The position numbers and the translations under genes were made by a program. The notes beneath the pieces are model-generated. The model worked only from the letters and a program-made list of their open reading frames with translations. It was not told the origin of the DNA and did not search any database. From assembly GCF_021184025.1 (NCBI RefSeq), contig NZ_CP036537.1, positions 4,092,001-4,156,000 on the forward strand: DNA of 64,000 bases, read 5' to 3'. This document shows positions 10,665-18,814 of the stretch, piece after piece. This DNA is from Rhodopseudomonas boonkerdii. GTDB taxonomy: Bacteria; Pseudomonadota; Alphaproteobacteria; Rhizobiales; Xanthobacteraceae. Position 1 is the first letter of the stretch, and each line of letters begins with the position of its first letter.

Positions 10665-10785
10665 CCCCTCATGGTGACGAGCGCGCCTCTTGGCGCGCGT
10701 CTCGTACCAGGAGATGGCATGGCTCGGTGCTCTTCGGCCATCCTTCGAGACACCGCTACGCGGCTCCTCAGGACGAGAGAAGAGT
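10665..10785. repeat. Extragenic palindromic repeats between the LysR gene and nasC
   Basis: It contains a perfect 7-bp hairpin, GCGCGCC-TCTT-GGCGCGC (10681-10698). It also contains a segment CATCCTTCGAGAC ... GGCTCCTCAGGACGAG of the type scattered through Bradyrhizobiaceae genomes. It lies between convergent genes and may end transcription from both. There is no coding potential worth reporting. Confidence 0.6.
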
Positions 10786-13491
10786 TTAGTTGATGGCAAC
10801 CTTGCGCTGCTGATCGGACTCCGTTTCACTCATGGCAATCAGCCGCTTCAGTTCGGGAATGCAAGACCCGCAATTCGTCCCGGCCTTGAGCTTGGCGCCA
10901 ATCTCGGCCGCCGTGGCGCAGCCTGCCGCGATCGCCTCGTTGATCGTGTTGCGCCCGACACCGAAACAGGCACACACGATCGGACCCGCGCTTGCGGCGC
11001 CGTCGGCCGATCTGCCCGACAGCAACATGCGGCGCTGGTCGTCGGTCAGCACATCGGCAGTGAATGCCGCTTTCACCGCATCCCATGACAGCACGTCGTC
11101 GACCGGACCGACGAACAGGCCTATCTCGATGCGCTCGTTTGCAAATGACACCGCGCGATAGACGCCACGTCCGGCATCCTCGAAGCTCGCGACATCGTCG
11201 CCGAGCAGCGGCGCGAGCCAGTCGCGCCAGAGTGCAAGCTCCGCATTGTCGGCGAGCAGATACCCGACGCCCCCGGTCACCGCGACACGCGCATGAATGA
11301 CGCCGGCAGGCAACGCCAGCGCCTTGCGCGACAGCACAAAGCCGCGCCGGGTGACGGCCACCGGCGCAATCGACACCGGCGTCGCCTTGTTCTCCGGCTG
11401 TCCCGAAAACGGATCGGTGAACGGCGCCACCAGCGCACCGACGCGCGCATAGCTGGCGGTCTCGTCATTCCAGTGGATCGGCGCAAACAACATCCCGCGC
11501 TGCTGTCGCTCGCTGACCACGATCTTCAGCGTGCAGGAGCCATAGTCCGTCGTAAGCTGCGCATAACCGCCGTCAATGATGGCGAAGCGACCAGCATCAT
11601 CCGGATGAATCTCGACATAGGGCTCGGGAATATGCTGGCCCAGCCGCGGGCTCAGGCCGGTTCGCGTCATCGTATGCCACTGGTCGCGCACACGGCCGGT
11701 GTTCAGCCGCAGCGGGCGCCCTTGGGTCACATGGGTACGCAGCTCCGGTGCCTCCGGTGCGATGAACTGGCCGCGGCGATCCCTCGTATAGAAACGTCCC
11801 TCGGCGAAGAACCGCGCCTGCTGCGTCGTGGTGCCCTTGCGCAACGGCCACTGCACCGGGGCCATGGTGTCGAAGGCATCGTCCGACACATGCATCAGAC
11901 CGCCGATATCGAAATCGCGGCTGCCGTCATTCTCGAAATCCGACAGCGCCGCATGTTCGCGGAAGATCTCGGCGGCGGACCTGTACGCGAAGCCGGCACC
12001 GAAGCCGAGCCGCTTCGCCACTTCGCTGAGCGCCCACCAATCCGGCCTCGCCTCGCCCGGCGCGCGCAGGAACGAACGCTGACGCGACACGCGGCGTTCC
12101 GAATTCGTCACGGTGCCCGACTTCTCGCCCCAGGCCAGCGCCGGCAACAGCACATGCGCGCCAGCATTCGCGGTGTCGTTGGAACGGACATTCTCCGACA
12201 TCACGAACAGATCGAGCTTGCCGAGGGCGGCACGCACCGCATCCGCGTCCGGCAACGAGACCGCCGGATTGGTGCCCATCACCCACAGCGCCTTGATCTC
12301 GCCGCGGCCGATGGCCTCGAACATCTGCACGGCCTTGAGGCCTTCATGGGTGGCGATGTCAGGCGCCTTCCAGAACCGCCGCACGCGATCGATCTCGACC
12401 GGCGTAAAGCCCATATGCGCGGCGAGCTGGTTGGCAAGGCCGCCAACCTCGCGGCCGCCCATCGCATTGGGCTGGCCGGTGAGCGAGAATGGCGAGGCGC
12501 CCGGCTTGCCGATGCGGCCGGTGGCGAGATGGCAGTTCAGGATCGCATTGACCTTGTCCGTCCCCTGTGCCGATTGATTGACGCCCTGCGAATACAGCGT
12601 GACCACGCGCGATGTCTGCCGGAACATCTGGAAGAAGGTGGCGACATCCACTTCATTGAGGCCCGTCGCCCTCGCGGTCGCGGCGACGCTGCCGGCGATG
12701 GTCCGCGCACGTGCCAATGCCCCCTCGAAGCCTGATGTATGCTGTCCGATATAGGCGCGGTCCAGCGCGCGGTTGTCGGCGAGATAGACCAGCAGACCGG
12801 AAAACAGCGCCGTATCGGTGCCGGGCTTGAGACCGAGAAAGAGATCGTCGTCGCCCAACGTGTCGGTGCGGCGCGGATCGATCACCACAAAGCGCGCGCC
12901 GCGCGTCTGCTTGTTGGCGAGCATGCGCTGATACAGCACCGGATGGCACCAGGCGGCGTTGGAGCCGACAAAGACCAGGAGATCGGCCTGATCGAGATCT
13001 TCGTAGCACCCCGGCACCGTATCGGCGCCGAAGGCTCGCTTGTGGCCGACCACGGAGGACGCCATGCAGAGTCGCGAATTGGTGTCCACATTGGCGCTGC
13101 CGATGAATCCCTTCATCAGCTTGTTGGCGACGTAGTAGTCTTCCGTCAGCAACTGGCCGGACAGATAGAAAGCCACCGCATCGGGTCCATGCTCGGTAAC
13201 GATTTTGCGAAAGCCATGGGCGACACGATCGAGCGCGTCGCTCCACCCAACGCGGATCATGGCGCCATCGGCATCGCGCATCATCGGATGCAACAACCGC
13301 TCGTCGAGGCCGAGGGTTTCCCCGAGCGCCGAGCCCTTGGAACAGAGACGGCCGAGATTGGCGGGATGATCGGGGTCCCCGGCGATGATTGCACCGCCTT
13401 GCCCGTCCGGCGTTGCCAGCACCCCGCAGCCGACGCCGCAATAGGCGCAGGTGGTGCGAACGGTCTTGAGGCTGGGGTCGATGGCGTTCAT
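10786..13491 (-). CDS. nasC: Assimilatory nitrate reductase, molybdopterin catalytic subunit
   Basis: Protein of 901 residues, cytoplasmic, reducing nitrate to nitrite. The N-terminal [4Fe-4S] ligands are C15, C18, C22 and C50. The molybdenum ligand is probably C142 (TNSRLCMASSV), within the bis-MGD fold. The dinucleotide-binding domain is near residues 690-800. A C-terminal BFD-like [2Fe-2S] domain has C840, C842, C874 and C877. This layout is that of NasA/NasC enzymes. The start at 13491 is chosen because it sits in a TGATG overlap with the flavoprotein stop and is followed by the correct N-terminus. Electrons should come from the flavoprotein encoded just upstream, as in the Bradyrhizobium narK-bjgb-flp-nasC cluster. 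Confidence 0.93.
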   Translation of the reverse strand: MNAIDPSLKTVRTTCAYCGVGCGVLATPDGQGGAIIAGDPDHPANLGRLCSKGSALGETLGLDERLLHPMMRDADGAMIRVGWSDALDRVAHGFRKIVTEHGPDAVAFYLSGQLLTEDYYVANKLMKGFIGSANVDTNSRLCMASSVVGHKRAFGADTVPGCYEDLDQADLLVFVGSNAAWCHPVLYQRMLANKQTRGARFVVIDPRRTDTLGDDDLFLGLKPGTDTALFSGLLVYLADNRALDRAYIGQHTSGFEGALARARTIAGSVAATARATGLNEVDVATFFQMFRQTSRVVTLYSQGVNQSAQGTDKVNAILNCHLATGRIGKPGASPFSLTGQPNAMGGREVGGLANQLAAHMGFTPVEIDRVRRFWKAPDIATHEGLKAVQMFEAIGRGEIKALWVMGTNPAVSLPDADAVRAALGKLDLFVMSENVRSNDTANAGAHVLLPALAWGEKSGTVTNSERRVSRQRSFLRAPGEARPDWWALSEVAKRLGFGAGFAYRSAAEIFREHAALSDFENDGSRDFDIGGLMHVSDDAFDTMAPVQWPLRKGTTTQQARFFAEGRFYTRDRRGQFIAPEAPELRTHVTQGRPLRLNTGRVRDQWHTMTRTGLSPRLGQHIPEPYVEIHPDDAGRFAIIDGGYAQLTTDYGSCTLKIVVSERQQRGMLFAPIHWNDETASYARVGALVAPFTDPFSGQPENKATPVSIAPVAVTRRGFVLSRKALALPAGVIHARVAVTGGVGYLLADNAELALWRDWLAPLLGDDVASFEDAGRGVYRAVSFANERIEIGLFVGPVDDVLSWDAVKAAFTADVLTDDQRRMLLSGRSADGAASAGPIVCACFGVGRNTINEAIAAGCATAAEIGAKLKAGTNCGSCIPELKRLIAMSETESDQQRKVAIN

Positions 13492-14699
13492 CAGGCCGCC
13501 TTCGCGATCGGACGCCCGAACATCATGTCCGCGCGCAAGCCGGACACATCGGCGCCACTGCGGATCAGTTCGAGATACCACAGCGCGTCGCTGGTATCGC
13601 CGACCAGCACGGCACCGGTCAGCCTGTCGCCTGCGATCACCAGTTTCCTGTAGGTGCCGCGCCTGGCATCGCTCAATCGCAGCATTTCGCTGCCCTCGGA
13701 CGCCATGAAGTCGCCGGCGGAGAATACGCTGACCCCGGAAACCTTGAGATTGGTGGAGAGAATGCTTCCGGTATAGGCCGCAGTCCCGCCGGCGAGATGC
13801 CGCGCCAAGACTTTCGCCTGTTCGTACGCGGGTTCGACGAGGCCGTAGCAAGTGCCGCGATGCTCGGCGCATTCGCCGAGGGCATAGATTCCCTCGCTCT
13901 CCGTTGCCATCGCGTCATCGACGACGATGCCACGATTGACCGGGATGCCCGCTTCCTTTGCCAGCGCCGCATTGGGACGAATGCCGGCGGCGAAGATAAC
14001 CGCATCGGCGTCGAGCATCCGGCCATCGGCCAACTCGATACCCTTCACGGCATCCGCGCCATGAATCCGCGCCGTATTCGCATTGAGCAGAATTTTGACG
14101 CCCTTGCGTTCGACCAGCGTCTTCAGCAACTCCGCCGCCGATTCATCGAGCTGCCGCTCCATCAGGCGATCCATCAGATGGATCAGCGTGACATCGGCGC
14201 CGGCTTTGGCGAGGCCATAGGCAGCTTCCAGCCCCAGCAGCCCGCCGCCGACAACGACCACGCGTTTCTTCTGTTCGGCCAGTTCGATCAGGCGATCGGC
14301 ATCGTGGCTGTCGCGGAACACGTGAACGCCCGCGAGATCGCCGCCCGGCACCGGCAGACGCAGCGCGGACGATCCGGTGGCAAACACCAGTTTCGAAAAG
14401 CCAACGCGTTTGCCAGTGGATGTCGTCACCTCGCGCGTGGCGAGGTCGACCGACGTCGCTCGCGCGCCGTATTTCAGCGTGACACCGCGATCCCGCCACC
14501 ATGCAGCGGGCTTGAGCTCGATCTCCTCCGAGGTCGCCTCTCCCGCCAGCACCGAGGACAGCAGCACGCGATTGTAGGCCAGCCGCGGCTCATCGCCGAT
14601 GACGGCGATGGCGTAACGGCCGAGCGAGGTTTTCGCGAGTTCGTCCACAAGGCGTGCCGCCGCCATGCCGTTTCCGATGATGACCAGCGGCTCGCCCAC
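13491..14699 (-). CDS. FAD/NAD(P)H oxidoreductase, nitrate reductase electron donor (Flp/NirB N-terminal type)
   Basis: Protein of 402 residues. It has an FAD-binding motif at the N-terminus (LVIIGNGMAAARLVDEL), a second nucleotide-binding motif (VVVVGGGLLGLEAAYGLAKA) and the FAD-contacting DAVIFAAGIRPNAALA. It matches the N-terminal half of NirB-type nitrite reductase large subunits but lacks the BFD and sirohaem parts, so it is an electron-transfer flavoprotein and not a nitrite reductase. It is sandwiched between haemoglobin (8-bp gap) and nasC (1-base overlap). In B. diazoefficiens the equivalent Flp feeds NasC and may also re-reduce the haemoglobin. That functional link is carried over from the family. 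Confidence 0.87.
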   Translation of the reverse strand: MGEPLVIIGNGMAAARLVDELAKTSLGRYAIAVIGDEPRLAYNRVLLSSVLAGEATSEEIELKPAAWWRDRGVTLKYGARATSVDLATREVTTSTGKRVGFSKLVFATGSSALRLPVPGGDLAGVHVFRDSHDADRLIELAEQKKRVVVVGGGLLGLEAAYGLAKAGADVTLIHLMDRLMERQLDESAAELLKTLVERKGVKILLNANTARIHGADAVKGIELADGRMLDADAVIFAAGIRPNAALAKEAGIPVNRGIVVDDAMATESEGIYALGECAEHRGTCYGLVEPAYEQAKVLARHLAGGTAAYTGSILSTNLKVSGVSVFSAGDFMASEGSEMLRLSDARRGTYRKLVIAGDRLTGAVLVGDTSDALWYLELIRSGADVSGLRADMMFGRPIAKAA

Positions 14700-14707
14700 G
14701 TTCGTCT

Positions 14708-15133
14708 TTACTCCGCAGCCTGCGCCTGGCCATAGGCCTCGGCGATCATGAAATCCGACAGCGTGCTATAGGCGGTGCCCCAGGCATCCGCGAGTTCGGG
14801 CTTCCAGGCCTCGCCAAGGCCCTTCTCCAGCGTCCACAGCAGCGCCGCGCCCACCGGCGTGTAGTGCTCCGCCTTCACGCCGTAGTCGACATGCTTCTTG
14901 GCGAGCGCGCTCGCCGCCGGTAATACGGTCTCGAGCTTCGTCAATCCGGTGACGACGACACCCAGCGTCGCCATCAGCTTGCGGCCCTGCTCCTTCATGT
15001 CACCGCGAAACATCGGCTTCACCTCCGGCGCGATCTCGAACAGGCGGCCATAGAAGAGTTCGGCGGCCACGTCGGCGATCGGCACGACTTTGCTGAAACT
15101 GTCCTGCACGAGAGCGACTTGATCCGGTGTCAT
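14708..15133 (-). CDS. Single-domain haemoglobin (Vitreoscilla/Bjgb type)
   Basis: Protein of 141 residues, close to the 146 of Vitreoscilla haemoglobin. The likely proximal haem ligand is H90 (VKAEHYTPVGAALLWTLEKG) and the B10-like tyrosine is Y28 (ELFYGRLFEIAPEVKPMFRG). There is no reductase domain, unlike flavohaemoglobins. The start at 15133 is chosen because GGGGG precedes it and the globin A helix begins there. By analogy with Bjgb of Bradyrhizobium it probably detoxifies nitric oxide arising during nitrate assimilation, using the adjacent flavoprotein as reductase (inference). Confidence 0.9.
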   Translation of the reverse strand: MTPDQVALVQDSFSKVVPIADVAAELFYGRLFEIAPEVKPMFRGDMKEQGRKLMATLGVVVTGLTKLETVLPAASALAKKHVDYGVKAEHYTPVGAALLWTLEKGLGEAWKPELADAWGTAYSTLSDFMIAEAYGQAQAAE

Positions 15134-15195
15134 GACATTCCCCCTTGGCTGGCACATGGCTGACTGAGGTAGCTCTTGGCCTCGTGATCTCGGAA

Positions 15196-15303
15196 CGTCA
15201 TTGCGAGGAGCCCCAGCGATGCAGCAATCCAGTCCTTTGCTTGGCATCTGGATTGCTTCGCCCAAACGAATTGCTTTGCAATTCGTCAGGGCTCGCAATG
15301 ACG
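15196..15303. repeat. 108-bp repeat with CGTCATTGCGAG terminal inverted repeats
   Basis: It begins CGTCATTGCGAGGAG and ends CTCGCAATGACG, with an internal pair GCAATCCAG / CTGGATTGC. This is a widespread extragenic element type in Bradyrhizobium-like genomes. It splits the nitrate operon between the ATPase gene and the haemoglobin gene and could lower or process the downstream message. Confidence 0.7.
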
Positions 15304-15310
15304 GAGATCG

Positions 15311-16105
15311 TTACGCCGCCTCCACGAATTTGTGGCGCTCGTACAGAAACTCCAGCACGCGCTTGCGGCACTTGAGGTAGACGGGATCGCTTGCCAGCTC
15401 GATGCGCTTGCGCGGGCGGCTGAGCGGCACCTCCAGCACTTCGCCGATGGTCGCGCTCGGACCATTGGTCATCATCACGATGCGATCCGACAGCAGCACC
15501 GCCTCGTCCACGTCATGGGTGATCATGACGATGGTGTTGCCGAGCTTCTGATGCAGCGCCATCACGGAATCCTGCAGATGCGCACGGGTCAGTGCATCCA
15601 GCGCGCCGAAGGGCTCGTCGAGCAACAGCACCTTCGGCTCCATGGCGAGCGCGCGGGCGATGCCGACGCGCTGCTTCATGCCGCCCGAGATTTCCGACGG
15701 ACGCTTGTCCTTGGCGTGGGTCATCTGCACGAGGTTGAGATTGTGCATGGTCCATTCGTCGCGCTCAGCGCGGCTCTTGGTCCTCGCAAACACCTTGTCC
15801 ACGCCAAGACGGACATTCTGATAGACGGTCAGCCATGGCAGCAGGCTGTGGTTCTGGAACACGACCGCGCGATCCGGCCCCGGCGAATTCACCTCGCGCC
15901 CCTCCAGCAGCACGCCGCCGATGGTGGCGCGCGTGAGGCCAGCGATGATGTTCAACATCGTTGATTTGCCGCAACCGGAATGGCCGATAATGGAGACGTA
16001 TTCGCCCTTACCCAGAGTCAGGTTGATGTCCTTCAGCACCTGCGTCGTCGCCTTGCCGCGGCTGAAGGTCTTGTCGATATGGTCGAGCTTCACATAGGGG
16101 GTCAT
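15311..16105 (-). CDS. nrtD: Nitrate/taurine-type ABC transporter ATPase
   Basis: Protein of 264 residues. Walker A is GHSGCGKS at 41-48, with Q-loop region VVFQNHSLLPWLTV, signature SEISGGMKQRVGIARAL, Walker B VLLLDEPFGALD and H-loop VMITHDVDEA. It is a single-domain ATPase of the NrtD/SsuB/TauB type that energises nitrate import with NrtA and NrtB. Rhizobial annotations sometimes call it NrtC. The start at 16105 (MTPYVKLDHIDKTF) has AAGGA eight bases upstream. An earlier in-frame start would overlap the intergenic space without a better ribosome site. Confidence 0.88.
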   Translation of the reverse strand: MTPYVKLDHIDKTFSRGKATTQVLKDINLTLGKGEYVSIIGHSGCGKSTMLNIIAGLTRATIGGVLLEGREVNSPGPDRAVVFQNHSLLPWLTVYQNVRLGVDKVFARTKSRAERDEWTMHNLNLVQMTHAKDKRPSEISGGMKQRVGIARALAMEPKVLLLDEPFGALDALTRAHLQDSVMALHQKLGNTIVMITHDVDEAVLLSDRIVMMTNGPSATIGEVLEVPLSRPRKRIELASDPVYLKCRKRVLEFLYERHKFVEAA

Positions 16106-16132
16106 GATATCTGTCCTTAAGCAGCCCAAATC

Positions 16133-17044
16133 TTAACTTGCAGAAGTGCCGTGGGTGACGAGCCTGCCGAGACCCGCGATCAGGCGGTCGAGCACGAAGC
16201 CGACAATGCCGACATAGAACAGCGCGAGGATGATCTCGCTGATATGCGATGAGTTCCAGGCGTCCCAGATGAAGAAGCCGATGCCGACGCCGCCGATCAG
16301 CATTTCAGCGGCGATGATGGCGAGCCAGGACAGGCCGATGCCGATGCGCAGACCCGTGAAGATGTAGGGCGCGGCCGAGGGCAGCATCACCTTCCAGAAG
16401 AACTCCAGCGGATTGAGCTGCACCACGGCTGCGACGTTCCGGTAGTCCTGCGGAATATTGCGAATGCCCACGGCGGTATTGATGATGATCGGCCAGATCG
16501 AGGTGATGAAAATCACGAAGATCGCCGATGGCTGGCCATCGCGGAATGCGGCGAGCGCCAGCGGCAGCCAGGCCAGCGGCGGAATCGTGCGCAGCACCTG
16601 GAAGATCGGATCGAGACCGCGCATGGCCCAGACCGACTGGCCGACCAGCGTACCGAGACCGATGCCGACGACGGCGGCCAGCGCATAGCCGTAAGCCACG
16701 CGCAGAAGGCTCGCCGACAGGTGCCAGAACAGGCCCTTGTCGAGGCCGCCATTGTCGAAGAACGGATCGAAGATCAGCTCCTTCGTATCCTTGTAGACCT
16801 TGGATGGCGGCGGCAGCGTGGAGCCTGTGCGCCGGCACAAGAGTTCCCACATCACCCCGAGCAGGATGACGACAATGAGCGGCGGGATCACCTGTGCCGC
16901 GACGTCCTTCGCCATCTTCGTATATTTCTCAGCTTTGGGCTGAGCCTTCGGAGCCAGTGCGACGACGTCAGCCGGCGCTTTCGCGAGCGGCGTCGCGGGC
17001 TCAGTCTTGAGGGCCTGTACGTTCATCGCACTGATCTCCGTCAT
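16133..17044 (-). CDS. nrtB: Nitrate ABC transporter permease
   Basis: Protein of 303 residues. A charged N-terminal cytoplasmic tail of about 65 residues precedes six or so membrane spans. The EAA-type loop NPLEFFWKVMLPSAAPYIFT is typical of NrtB/SsuC permeases. A second possible start lies at 17026, where GGAG is nine bases upstream, so the true N-terminus may be six residues shorter. It lies 19 bp after nrtA and 27 bp before the ATPase gene, in one operon. Confidence 0.9.
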   Translation of the reverse strand: MTEISAMNVQALKTEPATPLAKAPADVVALAPKAQPKAEKYTKMAKDVAAQVIPPLIVVILLGVMWELLCRRTGSTLPPPSKVYKDTKELIFDPFFDNGGLDKGLFWHLSASLLRVAYGYALAAVVGIGLGTLVGQSVWAMRGLDPIFQVLRTIPPLAWLPLALAAFRDGQPSAIFVIFITSIWPIIINTAVGIRNIPQDYRNVAAVVQLNPLEFFWKVMLPSAAPYIFTGLRIGIGLSWLAIIAAEMLIGGVGIGFFIWDAWNSSHISEIILALFYVGIVGFVLDRLIAGLGRLVTHGTSAS

Positions 17045-17063
17045 GTTGCTGGCTTCGCCGCGA

Positions 17064-18371
17064 TCAGGCTTCGACGCGCTTGATGGCGAGCGACTTCAGA
17101 TAGGCCGCAGGGTCTGCCGGATCGAACACCTTGCCGTCGAAGAACGTCTCCTTGCCGCGCGAGGTCGAGGCCGGGGCGGCGACGCCGAGTTCCTTCGCAG
17201 CCTCCTTCCACACATCCTCGCGATTGACCTTGGCGATCAGCGCCTTGGCGTCGGTGCCGGCTTCGTATTTGCCCCAGCGGATATCCTCGGTGATGAACCA
17301 GAGGTCATGGCTCTGATAGGGATAGGAGGCGAAGTCTTCCCAGAAGCGCATGATGTGCGGCGAGTTCTCGACCACTTTGCCGGTGCCGTAATCGAACTTG
17401 CCCTTGACGCGATCGGTGACGTCTTCGACCGGGCAGTTGATCCACTGGCGTTTGGCATTGATGGTCGCGACCTCGTCGCGATTTTCCGGTTTCTCGCACC
17501 ACTGCTGTGCTTCCATGACGGCCATCAGCAGCGCCTTGGCGGCTTTCGGGTTCTTGTCCACCCAGGCGGCGCGCAGGCCGAGCGACTTCTCCGGATGCTT
17601 GTTCCAGAGTTCACCGGTGGTGATCGCGGTGTAGCCGATGTTCTGGTGGATGAGCTGCAGATTCCACGGCTCACACACGCAGAAGCAGTCCATGGTGCCG
17701 ACCTTCATGTTGGCAACCATCTGCGGCGGCGGAACGACGATGGTCTCGATGTCTTTATCGGGATCGATGCCACCAGCCGCCAGCCAGTAGCGGATCCACA
17801 GATCGTGCGTGCCGCCCGGGAAGGTCATCGCCGCCTTCACCGATTTGCCGCCCGCCTTCTTCTTCTCGAAGGCGACCTTGAGCGGCGCGGTGTCGAGACC
17901 GACCTTCAAATCCTTGTATTCGTTACCGACCGAGATGCACTGACCGTTCAGATTGAGACGCGCCATGATGTACATCGGCGTCGGCACGTTGTTCTGCGTC
18001 ACCTTGCCCGCGGAGATCAGATACGGCATCGGCGTCAGGATATGCGCGCCATCGATGCCGTTGCCTTCGGAGCCAAGCACGAGATTGTCGCGCGTGGTGC
18101 CCCACGATGCCTGCTTCAACACTTCGGTCTCGGGCAGACCGTATTTGGCGAAGATTCCCTTTTCCTTGGCGACGAACAGCGGCGCAGCATCGGTGAGCGC
18201 GATGAAGCCGAGCTTCGCGCCTTTCACCTCCGGTCCGGCCCCCTGTGCGAAGGCACCGGCCGGGAAATTGAGCTTGGCAGCCGCCAGCAGGGCGGCGGTT
18301 CCCGCACTGGCCTTGATGAGCTGGCGACGGCTGATCTTGCGGCCCGGCTTGCTGGTCTCATGCTTCGTCAT
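17064..18371 (-). CDS. nrtA: Nitrate ABC transporter substrate-binding protein
   Basis: Protein of 435 residues with a twin-arginine-like signal (KISRRQLIKASAGTAALLAA, ending near AFAQG). The body has the NrtA/CmpA pattern: KGAKLGFIALTDAAPLFVAK, then FAKYGLPETEVLKQASW, GIDGAHILTPMPYLISAG and DCFCVCEPWNLQLIHQNIGY. It captures nitrate (or nitrite) in the periplasm for NrtB. It heads the operon nrtA-nrtB-nrtD-haemoglobin-flavoprotein-nasC. In related bacteria such operons are controlled by NasST and NtrC, and no regulator gene for them is in this window. Confidence 0.92.
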   Translation of the reverse strand: MTKHETSKPGRKISRRQLIKASAGTAALLAAAKLNFPAGAFAQGAGPEVKGAKLGFIALTDAAPLFVAKEKGIFAKYGLPETEVLKQASWGTTRDNLVLGSEGNGIDGAHILTPMPYLISAGKVTQNNVPTPMYIMARLNLNGQCISVGNEYKDLKVGLDTAPLKVAFEKKKAGGKSVKAAMTFPGGTHDLWIRYWLAAGGIDPDKDIETIVVPPPQMVANMKVGTMDCFCVCEPWNLQLIHQNIGYTAITTGELWNKHPEKSLGLRAAWVDKNPKAAKALLMAVMEAQQWCEKPENRDEVATINAKRQWINCPVEDVTDRVKGKFDYGTGKVVENSPHIMRFWEDFASYPYQSHDLWFITEDIRWGKYEAGTDAKALIAKVNREDVWKEAAKELGVAAPASTSRGKETFFDGKVFDPADPAAYLKSLAIKRVEA

Positions 18372-18814
18372 TGGTCGATGTCGTCCTTTCGCGCCTCGTT
18401 ACGGCCGGCCCTCTCACCTTCCGCCAGGTCGCGCCCGGTCGGACGCGCACACGACGGCGCGGCTGGAGGAAGCCCCCAGGGTGGCAGTGCTGGCTGGTGA
18501 TGGAATGTGACGGCTACAATGGCGTCGCCAAGAACTATTCAAGCTTCATGCCAAGCCCGGCCGAAGCAAGATTCGACGTCTTTTCATGGAGTTGGATATC
18601 GAAGCGGGCGGTCATCCGTGCTCGCCCCGCTGCGAAATCTGGCGCTTCGCTTAATTATTGTGCGGCGCACTTGAAATAGGCAGGCCGGACGGAGACACCA
18701 TTCCTCCCGCGACAGCCGCGCATTTGATACGGGGATCATGCTCCATCGGTCATGGACAGCGGCGGCGCGTGCCAGCTTAATTCCGACATCCCGTCCGCTA
18801 TTCGAGTGTTCCCG
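18372..18814. other. Divergent gap between nrtA and the serine hydrolase gene
   Basis: About 440 bp hold the promoters of both divergent genes. On the minus strand a GC-rich leader of about 150-200 nt precedes nrtA and could fold, but I could not define an ANTAR (NasT) hairpin pair. TGGCATGAAGCTTGA at about 18536-18550 (minus strand) is only a partial sigma-54 match, with GA in place of the -12 GC. No gene is supported here. Confidence 0.4.

Noticed and set aside
13492..13872. N-terminal extension of nasC into the flavoprotein gene
   Set aside because: The extension is out of frame with the flavoprotein and has no family match. The TGATG overlap and the CxxCxxxC motif place the start at 13491.
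13491..14699. Calling the flavoprotein a nitrite reductase large subunit
   Set aside because: Only the FAD/NAD half is present. The BFD and sirohaem/[4Fe-4S] domains needed for nitrite reduction are missing.
18536..18550. Sigma-54-like TGGCATGAAGCTTGA upstream of nrtA on the minus strand
   Set aside because: The -12 dinucleotide is GA where the invariant GC is required, so it is listed only as a weak possibility within the gap description.
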